DNA of 64,000 bases, taken from the NCBI GenBank assembly GCA_025667525.1, contig CM046876.1:482814557-482878556 (forward strand), in the 5' to 3' direction. The position numbers were made by a program, and so were the translations under genes. The notes beneath the pieces were generated by a model that worked only from the letters and a program-made list of their open reading frames with translations, made no database searches and was not told the DNA's origin. Shown piece by piece: positions 1 to 11,480 of the stretch. The DNA comes from Glebionis coronaria (lineage: Eukaryota > Streptophyta > Magnoliopsida > Asterales > Asteraceae). Every line of letters begins with the position of its first letter. Within the stretch, counting starts at the first letter, position 1.

Positions 1-1824
1 TAGGGAGTTTGGTAATGAAGTCCATGGTGATGTTTTCCCATTTCTATTTAGGTATTTCAGGTTGGACTAACAAACCGGATGGCCTCTGATGTTCTGTCTT
101 TACTCTGGCACAAGTCAGACACTTCTTCACGTATGTGGCAACGTCGGCTTTCATGTTTGGCCACCAATATAATTTCTTCACGTCCTGATACATCTTTTCA
201 GATCCGGGATGTATAGAGTACTTGGACTTATGAGATTCGTGCATGATCACGTTTCTCAAGTCTCCGTAGCATGGTAACCAACTTCTTCCGTGTAAATATA
301 ACGTTCCGTCTGCTCTAGCTTCCAACTTCTCCTTGCTTAGGTTAGTCCTAAGCATTCCTCCTATGTCTTCTCTTCTGATGTTTTCAGGTTTCTGTGCTTG
401 GAGTTGAGCCTCTAGTATTTGCTTGGGTAGGTCCAAGCTAATGGTCATGAATAGGGCTCGAACTCTCATGGGAGGATCAGTTCCCTTTCGACTTAGTGCA
501 TTCGCAACTACGTTGGCTTTACCTGGGTGGTATTTGATGTCGTAGTCGTAGTCACTGAGCAATTCTATCCAACGACGTTGCCTCATGTTTAGCTCCTTCT
601 GGTCTAGGATATGTTGCAAACTCTTGTGATCAGTATGCACTGTGCACTTTGTTCCATACAGGTAGTGTCTCCAAATTTTCAAAGCAAAAACTACAGATCC
701 AAGCTCTAGATCATGGGTAGAGTAATTTTGCTCATGTTTCTTCAATTGTCTTGAAGCATAGGCAATCACTTTCTGTCTCTGCATCAAGACATCTCCTAAG
801 CCTTTGTGTGAGGCGTCACAGTAGACGACGAAGTCTTCGTTTCCTTCTGGTAAAGCTAAAATGGGTGCACTACACAATTTCTGCTTAATGGTTTGGAATG
901 CGGCCTCTTCTTATTCTCTCCAATCGAATTTTACGCCTTTCTGAGTTAGCTTTGTCATAGATTTAGCTATCTTAGAAAATCCCTCTATGAATCTCCGGTA
1001 GTAACCGGCAAGGCCTAATAATTGGTGAATCTCTTTTGGTGAAGTGGGTGATGCCCAATCCTTCACGGATTCGACTTTTACGGGATCTACTTGAATTCCC
1101 TTGTCATCGATCACATGACCGAAGAAATGAACTTTAGGAATCCAAAAGTCGCACTTCGAGAATTTTGCATACAGCTTCTCTTCCTTAAGTAATTTTAGCA
1201 CTTGAGCAAGATGTTCTCCGTGCTCTTGCTCATTCTTGTAATAGATGAGTATGTCGTCGATAACACAATCACGAACTTATCTAGATAGGGTCTACACACT
1301 CGATTCATGAGGTCCATGAATATGGCTGGAGCGTTGGTCAGGCCAAATGGCATGACTTGAAATTCATAATGACCGTAACGAGTTCTGAAGGCTGTTTTCG
1401 GTATGTCCTCTTCTCTGACCCTCAGCTGGTGATACCCTGATCGTAGGTCGATCTTGGAGTATACACTTGATCCTTGTAATTGATCAAATAAATCGTCGAT
1501 TCGTGGTAGTGGGTAACGATTTTTCATAGTTAACTTATTCAGTTCTCTGTAATCAATACACATTTGGAAAGATCCGTCTTTCTTTTTGACAAAAAGTACT
1601 GGAGCTCCCCAAGGTGAGGATCTGGGTCTGATAAAACCTTTGTCTGACAGTTCTTGAAGTTGTTCAGCGAGTTCTTTCATCTCGGTTGGTGCTAATCGGT
1701 ATGGTGATTTAGCTACAGGTGCAACTCTTGGTATCAAGTCGATTTGGAATTCCACTTGACGAGTCGGAGGCAAACCAGGTAAGTCGTCTGGGAAAACTTC
1801 GGGATAATCACAGACAATTGGCAC
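1..1824 (-). pseudogene. pol: Tekay unit 1 pol remnant (RT, RNase H, start of integrase), truncated by window edge
   Basis: In the element's sense the order is reverse transcriptase (1824 down to about 914), RNase H (about 877 to 450), then the integrase zinc-binding region. RT shows CIDYRELN, the [11 protein letters not shown] block and the MPFGLTNAP block. A one-base deletion just before the IDD of the active-site box, near 1262, shifts the frame so that the following residues read as an unrelated tail; the proper continuation resumes in the frame of 911-1201. A TAA at 911-913 then interrupts the connection to RNase H, which has YCDASH and TDHKSLQ. The same lesions occur in unit 2. No active polymerase can be made. 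The gene continues left of the window. Confidence 0.9.
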
Positions 1825-1977
1825 GTCCTTGATTTGTTTCTTCTCTGGTTCCTCTTCTTTGTCGGTTTTTGAAATATGTGCTAAAAAGATAGGGCATCCT
1901 TTTAGTATGTACTTCTGGACTTTAGTGCATGAGATAACACTCAGCCTGGTGTCAGTTCTATCTGAGTTTCCTTCTCC

Positions 1978-2883
1978 TCAAACGATTAGATTTTCTTTTC
2001 CCCATGGTATACGGACTAGCTTTTGGTCGCACACGATGGTCGCGTGATATTTAGCTAACCAGTCCATACCAATGATGACGTCGAAACTACCCAAAATTAC
2101 AGGTATTAACTGAATATCGAATGGATGATTTAGAAGGTTTAAGGTACAACCTCTTAAAATAGTGTTAGTTTCAATGATCTTACCGTCTACTAATTCGACC
2201 CTGTAACAGTCGTCTAACGGTGTAGGTGTGATGTCTAGTAAGCTACTAAATTCTGTGGATATAAAACTCCTATCGGCTCCCGTATCAAACAATATATTTG
2301 CATAGTGATTGTTTAGAAGGAACGTATCGGTAACCACATTAGAGTGTGGGTTGTTCTTGGCGTCTCCTATCACATAGACTCTAGACGGTGCTCCTCCTCT
2401 GCTCTCGTTCCTAACTGCTCGCTTTGGGCAATCAAGGCTGATGTGTCCGATCTCTCCACAACCATAGCAACGAATTTCCTTACGAGTCATGTTACCGCTG
2501 CCAATGTGCTGGCGGTTTCCATGCTGTCCATTTCCACGAAAGTTCTGACTGTTTCCATTGCGGGGCTTGTAGTTGGTGCTGGAGTTGTTCCTGATGGCTG
2601 GAACATAGGTGTTGCCCTGTCCGGGTCTTCGGCATTCAACAATAGAGAAATGATGGAAATTGCACTTGGTGCACTTCGGCTTGTTGCCTGCATATGGTGG
2701 TGGTGATGGAGTAGGCGAATCTGAAAGTATGATGACTCCGTCTGGCTGGTCATCTCTGGACTCAGTGTCGGATGCGGGTCTAGCAAATACTGACGTCGGT
2801 GATACTAGAGTGGTGGTAGGAGCCATGAGCTCCTCGAAGGTATTCACAATAGTAGGTGGCGTCATGATATCTGAAAATAGCAT
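1978..2883 (-). pseudogene. gag: Tekay unit 1 gag-protease remnant, capsid domain missing
   Basis: A 301-residue frame holds a CCHC zinc knuckle (CYGCGEIGHISLDC, about residues 135-150) and an aspartic protease with LFDTGADRSFIS (about residue 200) and the ILG...VIIGMDWL segment near residue 270. In this family a capsid domain of roughly 200 residues precedes the knuckle. Here the frame begins only a short way upstream, with low-complexity Thr/Ser/Pro sequence, and a degenerate Cys-containing segment (KCTKCNFHH) that may be what remains of an extra knuckle. A TGA at 1978-1980 separates it from RT in the same frame (about 50 codons lie between). It could bind RNA but not build a particle; any mobility would need gag supplied in trans. 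Confidence 0.85.
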
Positions 2884-3206
2884 TTCAAAGTTTAGTAAGT
2901 TTTTAGCTTACACAATTCAAAAAGTTTTTAAAATGCATATGCGATGCGGTTTATGTCTTTTAACTATAACTGTTACAAGTATAGGTAGATACTTAGGTGA
3001 TTTACTAACTCAAAGGTTATAAATCAGTGTGAAGCTAGTTCACATAATGTGTATGCTCTACGTACTACATGCATAACTTATAAGGGTTCCCAAAAATCAA
3101 TTTTCTTTTTATTTTATTGATTTTTAAAAGTTCAGTTATAGTCCCGTTTAAAATTTTTATTATATTTAAAATTTTTATTATCGATCTGGTTCTCTATAAC
3201 TATGCT
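2884..3206 (-). other. Tekay unit 1 leader between primer site and gag remnant
   Basis: About 320 bases separate the gag remnant from the primer binding site. The sequence is AT-rich with no convincing frame. I infer that this is the 5' untranslated leader, joined to a gag that has lost its capsid-coding part. The matching stretch at 11143-11465 is almost identical. Confidence 0.6.
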
Positions 3207-3217
3207 CTCTGATACCA
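3207..3217 (-). other. Primer binding site, initiator Met tRNA type (unit 1)
   Basis: On the minus strand the sequence reads TGGTATCAGAG, the complement of the 3' end of plant initiator Met tRNA. It lies four bases inside the LTR edge. This fixes the element orientation as minus and the LTR boundary at 3222. Confidence 0.9.
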
Positions 3218-3221
3218 TTTC

Positions 3222-6200
3222 TGTAACACCCCCAAGTTGGTCAAATGCAACGGAATAGTAATTGGGGTGTTACTTGGGTGGATCGATAGCACATAGTATA
3301 TAGAGCAATGATCATAAAAGTTATTTAATACAAATTACATGAATCAATTGTACACACTTAGTATCTTGTTTGTAAACCACATTTATTATAAAACTGAAGT
3401 AAATATCCCAGCCCAATGGTAGACATGATGCTCCTAAAATGCTGGAATCCAATGCATGAACCTGCTTTATTTTCCTGAGAAAACATATAGAGTAAAATGT
3501 GGGGGTCAACACGAAGTTGGTGAATTCACAGGTTTAATTAAATAATAAGTTAATAATATGCCAAAACATCACAAAGATAGTAGAGTACTAAGCTACATAC
3601 TATAGTAGTTCCTATTACCCTGTAATAGAAGCTAGACAATAAGTTGTTCGGTACGCCCATTTGGATCTGTCCCGATGTTGTTCCCTCAGTCTGACAATGA
3701 TGTAAACCTGTTGCTTGGCCTAAGCGTTTCGTGATAGCAAGTCACGCAGGCCGGGTATTGTCAATACCCAAATAGATCTATTCACACATTTCGCGCTACA
3801 CTATTAACTATTACGGTCCACGGGTATGGGGCAAACAATAGGCAATAAGTTGTTGTTGTTGTCAGTGCATGTTTTGCATATATAAAGTATATATAGTTTT
3901 TGTATGTTTTCTCCCCCAGTTATAAAACAGTAAAGATGGGGCCATGAACTCACTTTAGTGGTAATGATGTGATGATGATTATGTCACTGAAAAACTGGGA
4001 CAATATGATCACGAACCGGAGTAATTACCTAAGTAATTTTAAGTGCCTTAGTAAATGCATAATTAACAATGCATGATGGATGTATGATTTTCAAAGAATG
4101 CATGATCACAAATTAATACGTTATAACGATCGTCTAGAAGTTCATACTAATAAAGAGTTGTGATAAACGTATATTTTTAGTGTCTAAAAATATGTAAGTT
4201 GACTTAGTAAACGGGAATAAATTAAATAAATGGATTTTAATTAAATAAACCGTAAGGTAATATTATATTATTTTCTTAAGTCTTAAAAATATAATTAACG
4301 GGATTCGTCAGTTTATATATTTTCGTGAATAAACTAGTGATTTATTTAATTATTCAAATGACTAGTTTTAACAAAATATTCCATTAACACTTATATCAAG
4401 TTACAAATGTACCCTTGTGACTTAATAATTTGCTAAAGTAATCCATATAGTTTCGTCCGTTAATTATATCACACCGTTAGTCCTCGTCCGTTTAGTTTAT
4501 TAATAAAAACACCCTAGGGCTTGTAAAACTTTGGGGAAATGACAAAACACCCCCCCCCAAGTCTCGGAATTAATTATATAAAGAGTTAGGGCTTGTTTTA
4601 AGTTTCCAAAATGACACTTTTAGTCCCTTGAGTCACGAAAATGTTTTATAAAGTTTCTAGGGCTTATGTTAAGTTTCAAAAATGGCAGGAATGACCCCTA
4701 AGGTCTCGAATATTAGCAAAACAAGGCTAAGGCTTGTAATAGTTTTCACAAATGGCAAAAGTGACCCTTTGAGGTTTCAGATTATTTATTAAGACAACTA
4801 GGGATCAAATTTAGTTTAAGTTTTGGCAACAATGGCCCTTGTGGTTTTCATTTAACTCACGGTTTAAATTAAACGCCCCCTATACTTTGGAAAATGACAC
4901 GTTTGGCCCTCGTACTTATACAAAGTCACGAAAACATTTACATAGGTTTTATTAAGTGATGATTTTGGACCTAACTTTCACCAATTGGCAATATTGGCCC
5001 GAAAAGGCTCCAAGTTTAATAGTTGGGCTTGGTTGGCCCAATAAGGCTACGGTTGGGTTTTTATGGGCCTAATGGGCTACTTAAATTACTTAGTAAATTT
5101 ACTAAGTAACTAGTAAATTCTAGTTTTACTAAATGGGCTTATGTTTTTACTATTTAACTGGTGGGCTTATATTAATTTAACTTAACTCCTTAAAATAAGT
5201 TAGGGCTTATATTCATTCGGATTATTTAAGGCTTATGTTAAGCTTATATGTTTCGGCTTAAATTTAATAATTTTAAGGGCTTATATTAGATTTAGGGCTA
5301 ATGACTTATGGGCTTATATAGCTACGACTTATATTTCAATGGGCTTAAATAAGCTAGATTAAGTCTCGGCTTATATAACTTTTAGGGTTTTTTAAGGCTA
5401 GCTTATATAGCATTTTAGGTTTCGGCTTCTATAAGTTATTAGGCTTAAATAACGTGGCTTAAATAAGTTTGTATGACTCGGCTTATATTACTTATTTATG
5501 ACTTTTTAAGGCATAGTGTTTTACTATAGGGCTTAAATAAGTTCTACAAGCTTAAATATACATGTTTTAGGGTTTTAAGGGCAAGAGTACCCATAGACAT
5601 CATATAAGCCGTGGGCTTATATGTTGTTTAGGGTTTGTTTAAAAGCTTCCAACATATGCATGCATTAACAACTCCATTTTTATAGTGAAAACATGCATGA
5701 GAAGCAAAATATGTAAGGAAAAGCTTAGAGAGGGTTTGTACTTACTTGCTTCAAGAAAACGAGATGATGACTAGGGTTTTGGTGTTCTAGGCGTCGGGTT
5801 ACTCTTGTGGTGACTTAGGATGATCTTGAATGCTATGGAACATGGTGTTGACTAGCTTTGAATGCCTTGGGACCAAGATTTGGTTTGAAGTAAATGAAGG
5901 TGTAAGTGTTCGTTGCCGCAAGGTATTATGTGAGAGAGATATGGTCCGAATTTTGAATGTGGTAAGAGAGAAGTGAGTTTTAGCTTACTAAATATCTAGG
6001 AGTGTAAGCTTGTGGGATGTGGCTTGGGGTATGCCACGGCAAGAAAGAGAGATAGATAGATTTAGAGGATATTGGATGTGTACCTTAGGAGTACATGTTT
6101 TAATGACAAGCAATGTACAAATGTCATAGACATCCCCTTTGCCGTCGTATGTAAGGCTTCTAAGGGAACAAGGTAAGAGTTTTATAGTGTTTTAATAAAT

Positions 6201-7190
6201 GTAGTGCTTGTACAAGTGAAATGGTTGTGTGGAGGCATGTTACTACACGTCTAATATCAAGAGAGGGATGCTAGGTGGCTTATTTTCCATGGAACAAGTA
6301 TAGTAACTTAGTACATCTTTTAAATGCTAAAATTGTACATGGTGCCATGGTTTTATGACAAAACCGGTGGTATATGGCTAGTCAAAGGAAAGGAAAATGT
6401 TTCATGTAGTCTAAGACATAAATAAGATAGGTTGTACAAGTTTAAAAGTCAAAAGTGTAAATGGTAAGGGTTATTGGCATTTAAGTGTTATTTATGTATA
6501 TGAAATCGGCTATAAGAGAGTCTAGGGTATTTTTATGTTTAATTCTTGTGTCTAAATATAGATATTAGGAGTATATGTGTAGTATTGTGTGAGTATGTTT
6601 AAGTCTAGGTTGATTTTGGTTAAGTTTGGGATCCTTGGTGAAAGTATGGTCATTTTTAGATGAGAAAAGATTTTACTATATTAAAAGTGTGACAACTTAG
6701 TTTAAATAAGTTAAAATGGTTAAAGGTAAAGTTTAAATATAAAAATAGTTGGTGTCATAATGTAAAGTCATTTATAGTGTAAGAAAAATATATATACATC
6801 AATATATTTAAAGCTTAAGAATTTTTACTTAAGTAAATATTTATTAATTGTGATCATGAGTTTGGGTTTATGAACCAGTGTGATGAATGCTTATGAGTAT
6901 ACGTTCAAGTGACTAAAATGTTCAAAAAGGAGTGATTGGTTATTATTCTGCATGTTCATAAAGTTTAGTCATCCAAATGTGACTGTCCTTGTGATTAAGT
7001 GATGAAAATCACAATGTATGCTATGAGATTTAAATGTCTCCATGTTTTGATGATTAAAATAATGTATGCTGTGTATGATGCATATGATTGCTCAAAGGAT
7101 TTCATGCAAAGGTGGTAATATTTATTGAGATATCATAAGGTGACATATACAATGATGACATAGTCAAAACCTGAATTTACAGGTTTTACA
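3222..7190 (-). repeat. Tekay LTR, shared by the two tandem units (3969 bp)
   Basis: The LTR begins TGTAACA and ends TTTTACA, matching 11481-15447 nearly end to end with roughly forty substitutions that I can see by eye (about 1%). It contains no open frame of interest. Around 4980-5650 it is full of short degenerate GGCTTAT and GGGCTTA motifs, TGGGCC/TGGGCT boxes and three copies of TTTAGGGTTT (5391, 5565, 5627). A C-run near 4544-4557 has two fewer C in the second copy. A 10-bp inverted repeat lies at its left end (3223-3232 and 3264-3273). Confidence 0.93.
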
Positions 7191-7225
7191 GCATTAACCC
7201 GTTATTTTAGCTTTGTCCTCAAAGC

Positions 7226-10083
7226 TTAAGATGACGTCACTGCTCCGGTGAACAGGTGTGGGTACTTAGCTCTAAATGAGTCTTCACGTTCCCATGTGAA
7301 CTCGGGACCTTTCCTAGAGTTCCATCGTATCTTTACTAACGGGATTTGGCTTCGCTTTAGCTTCTTGACTACGCTCTCCATGACTTCCACCGGTTCTTCT
7401 ATGAATTGGAGTTTGTCATCGAAGTGGACTCCCTCCAATGGCATGACTAGCAGCTCATCCGCGTAGCACTTCTTCAAGTTTGAGACATGGAATATAGAGT
7501 GTACCCGGCTCAACTGCTGGGGCAACTCTAGACGATAGGCGACTTCACCTATTCTGGCAATCACCTTGAAGGTTCCCACATAACGTGGATTTAGTTTCCC
7601 ACGTTTCCCAAATCGGATGACGCCCTTCTAAGGTGATACCTTCAGCATAATACGGTCACCTACTTCAAACTCCATAGGCTTCCGTTTCCTGTCTGCATAG
7701 ATCTTCTGTCTATCCTGGGTAGCCTGAATTCGTTGCCTGATGAGAGTGATCTTCTCGGTCGTATCTTGGATTAGCTCAGGTCCAGTCAGTTGGAACTCTC
7801 CCACCTCTGCCCAGCATACGAGTGATCTACACTTGCGGCCATAAAGGGCCTCAAATGGTGTTGCTTTAATACTGGCATGGTAGCTGTTGTTGTAGGAGAA
7901 TTCAACTAATGGTATATGTTCGACCCATCGTTTTCCAAAGTCGATCACACATGCTCTCAGCATGTCTTCTAGGGTTTGGATTGTTCATTCACTCTGGCCG
8001 TCAATTTGTGGGTGGTATGCGGTGCTCATGTCCAAGTTTGTTCCTAAACTTCGTTGGAAGGCTCTCCAAAAGTTTGACGTGAATCTACCATCTCGATCAC
8101 AAATGATTGAGACTGGTATGCCGTGTCTAGTCACTATTTCCTTTAGGTACAACTTAGCTAACTTGTTCAGAGAGTCATTCTCTCTGATGGGCAGGAAGTG
8201 AGCGGATTTTGTGAGTCGGTTAACGATTACCCAAATTGTATCGTAACCGTGAGATGAAGTAGGGAGTTTGGTAATGAAGTCCATGGTGATGTTTTCCCAT
8301 TTCTTTTTAGGTATTTCAGGTTGGACTAACAAACCGGATGGCCTCTGATGTTCTGTCTTTACTCTGGCACAAGTCAGACACTTCTTCACGTATGTGGCAA
8401 TGTCGGCTTTCATGTTTGGCCACCAATATAATTTCTTCACGTCCTGATACATCTTTTCAGATCCGGGATGTATAGAGTACTTGGACTTATGAGATTCGTG
8501 CATGATCACGTTTCTCAAGTCTCCATAGCATGGTAACCAACTTCTTCCGTGTAAATATAACGTTCCGTCTGCTCTAGCTTCCAACTTCTCCTTGCTTAGG
8601 TTAGTCCTAAGCATTCCTCCTATGTCTTCTCTTCTGATGTTTTCAGGTTTCTGTGCTTGGAGTTGAGCCTCTAGTATTTTCTTGGGTAGGTCCAAGCTAA
8701 TGGTCATGAATAGGGCTCGAACTCTCATGGGAGGATCAGTTCCCTTTCGACTTAGTGCATTCGCAACTACGTTGGCTTTACCTGGGTGGTATTTGATGTC
8801 GTAGTCGTAGTCACTGAGCAATTCTATCCAACGACGTTGCCTCATGTTTAGCTCCTTCTGGTCTAGGATATGTTGCAAACTCTTGTGATCAGTATGCACT
8901 GTGCACTTTGTTCCATACAGGTAGTGTCTCCAAATTTTCAAAGCAAAAACTACAGATCCAAGCTCTAGATCATGGGTAGAGTAATTTTGCTCATGTTTCT
9001 TCAATTGTCTTGAAGCATAGGCAATCACTTTCTGTCTCTACATCAAGACATCTCCTAAGCCTTTGTGTGAGGCGTCACAGTAGACGACGAAGTCTTCGTT
9101 TCTTTCTGGTAAAGCTAAAATGGGTGCACTACACAATTTCTGCTTAATGGTTTGGAATGCGGCCTCTTCTTATTCTCTCCAATCGAATTTTACGCCTTTC
9201 TGAGTAAGCTTTGTCATAGATTTAGCTATCTTAGAAAATCCCTCTATGAATCTCCGGTAGTAACCGGCAACGCCTAATAATTGGCGAATCTCTTTTGGTG
9301 AAGTGGGTGATGCCCAATCCTTCACGGATTCGACTTTTGCGGGATCTACTTGAATTCCCTTGTCATCGATCACATGACCGAAGAAATGAACTTTAGGAAT
9401 CCAAAAGTCGCACTTCGAGAATTTTGCATACAGCTTCTCTTCCTTAAGTAATTTTAGCACTTGAGCAAGATGTTCTCCGTGCTCTTGCTCATTCTTGTAA
9501 TAGATGAGTATGTCGTCGATAACACAATCACGAACTTATCTAGATAGGGTCTACACACTCGATTCATGAGGTCCATGAATATGGCTGGAGCGTTGGTCAG
9601 GCCAAATGGCATGACTTGAAATTCATAATGACCGTAACGAGTTCTGAAGGCTGTTTTCGGTATGTCCTCTTCTCTGACCCTCAGCTGGTGATACCCTGAT
9701 CGTAGGTCGATCTTGGAGTATACACTTGATCCTTGTAATTGATCAAATAAATCGTCGATTCGTGGTAGTGGGTAACGATTTTTCATAGTTAACTTATTCA
9801 GTTCTCTGTAATCAATACACATTTGGAAAGATCCGTCTTTCTTTTTGACAAAAAGTACTGGAGCTCCCCAAGGTGAGGAACTGGGTCTGATAAAACCTTT
9901 GTCTGACAGTTCTTGAAGTTGTTCAGCGAGTTCTTTCATCTCGGTTGGTGCTAATCGGTATGGTGATTTAGCTACAGGTGCAACTCCTGGTATCAAGTCG
10001 ATTTGGAATTCCACTTGACGAGTCGGAGGCAAACCAGGTAAGTCGTCTGGGAAAACTTCGGGATAATCACAGACAATTGGCAC
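7226..10083 (-). pseudogene. pol: Tekay unit 2 pol remnant (RT, RNase H, integrase with chromodomain-like tail)
   Basis: In the element's sense: RT (10083-9454), RT/RNase H connection (9460-9170), RNase H and integrase core (9028-7985), integrase tail (7963-7226). The integrase has an HHCC-type zinc region, DFITKLP, a CDRDGRF block and HPQIDGQSE, so the D, D and E are present. The tail ends with the GPEFTWERED segment typical of Tekay-like chromodomain ends. Lesions: the same one-base deletion at the RT active-site box as unit 1 (near 9521), TAA at 9170-9172, TAG at 9038-9040 where unit 1 has CAG, TGA at 7985-7987 just after the catalytic Glu, and TAG at 7628-7630 where family members have Trp. 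Clearly dead. Confidence 0.92.
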
Positions 10084-10236
10084 GTCCTTGATTTGTTTCT
10101 TCTCTGGTTCCTCTTCTTTGTCGGTTTTTGAAATATGTGCTAAAAAGATAGGGCATCCTTTTAGTATGTACTTCTGGACTTTAGTGCATGAGATAACACT
10201 CAGCCTGGTGTCAGTTCTATCTGAGTTTCCTTCTCC

Positions 10237-11142
10237 TCAAACGATTAGATTTTCTTTTCCCCATGGTATACGGACTAGCTTTTGGTCGCACACGATGGTC
10301 GCGTGATATTTAGCTAACCAGTCCATACCAATGATGACGTCGAAACTACCCAAAATTACAGGTATTAACTGAATATCGAATGGATGATTTAGAAGGTTTA
10401 AGGTACAACCTCTTAAAATAGTGTTAGTTTCAATGATCTTATCGTCTACTAATTCGACCCTGTAACAGTCGTCTAACGGTGTAGGTGTGATGTCTAGTAA
10501 GCTACTAAATTCTGTGGATATAAAACTCCTATCGGCTCCCGTATCAAACAATATATTTGCATAGTGATTGTTTAGAAGGAACGTATCGGTAACCACATTA
10601 GAGTCTGGGTTGTTCTTGGCGTCTCCTATCACATAGACTCTAGACAGTGCTCCTCCTCTGCTCTCGTTCCTAACTGCTCGCTTTGGGCAATCAAGGCTGA
10701 TGTGTCCGATCTCTCCACAACCATAGCAACGAATTTCCTTACGAGTCGTGTTACCGCTGCCAATGTGCTGGCGGTTTCCATGCTTTCCATTTCCACGAAA
10801 GTTCTGACTGTTTCCATTGCGGGGCTTGTAGTTGGTGCTGGAGTTGTTCCTGATGGCTGGAACATAGGTGTTGCCCTGTCCGGGTCTTCGGCATTCAACA
10901 GTAGAGAAATGATGGAAATTGCACTTGGTGCACTTCGGCTTGTTGCCTGCATATGGTGGTGGTGATGGAGTAGGCGAATCTGAAAGTATGATGACTCCGT
11001 CTGGCTGGTCATCTCTGGACTCAGTGTCGGATGCGGGTCTAGCAAATACTGACGTCGGTGATACTAGAGTGGTGGTAGGAGCCATGAGCTCCTCGAAGGT
11101 ATTCACAATAGTAGGTGGCGTCATGATATCTGAAAATAGCAT
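10237..11142 (-). pseudogene. gag: Tekay unit 2 gag-protease remnant, capsid domain missing
   Basis: Copy of 1978-2883, again 301 residues, with the same CCHC knuckle, the DTGA protease motif and the same in-frame TGA at its end (10237-10239). A handful of amino acid differences are visible, for example Ile/Thr before VECRR, Met/Thr near the knuckle and His/Asp before SNVVTD. Both copies lack the capsid domain in the same way, so the loss happened before the two units separated. As in unit 1, protease and RT would be read from a single frame if the stop were absent. Confidence 0.85.
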
Positions 11143-11465
11143 TTCAAAGTTTAGTAAGTTTTTAGCTTACACAATTCAAAAAGTTTTTAAAATGCATATG
11201 CGATGCGGTTTATGTCTTTTAACTATGACTGTTACAAGTATAGGTAGATACTTAGGTGATTTACTAACTCAAAGGTTATAAATCAGTGTGAAGCTAGTTC
11301 ACATAATGTGTATGCTCTACGTACTACATGCATAACTTATAAGGGTTCCCAAAAATCAATTTTCTTTTTATTTTATTGATTTTTAAAAGTTCAGTTATAG
11401 TCCCGTTTAAAATTTTTATTATATTTAAAATTTTTATTATCGATCTGGTTCTCTATAACTATGCT
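11143..11465 (-). other. Tekay unit 2 leader between primer site and gag remnant
   Basis: AT-rich stretch without a convincing frame, nearly identical to 2884-3206. By position it is the untranslated leader of unit 2. Confidence 0.6.
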
Positions 11466-11476
11466 CTCTGATACCA
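11466..11476 (-). other. Primer binding site, initiator Met tRNA type (unit 2)
   Basis: Same TGGTATCAGAG on the minus strand, four bases from the LTR edge at 11481. Confidence 0.9.
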
Positions 11477-11480
11477 TTTC

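Noticed and set aside
2344..3022. Open frames on the + strand across the Tekay gag-protease region (and copies at 10702-11281)
   Set aside because: They lie opposite a recognisable gag/protease frame, have no family features, and recur only because the unit is duplicated.
3877..3897. TATATA-rich segment as a Tekay promoter
   Set aside because: AT-rich sequence is everywhere in this LTR and nothing else marks a start site; not enough to call.
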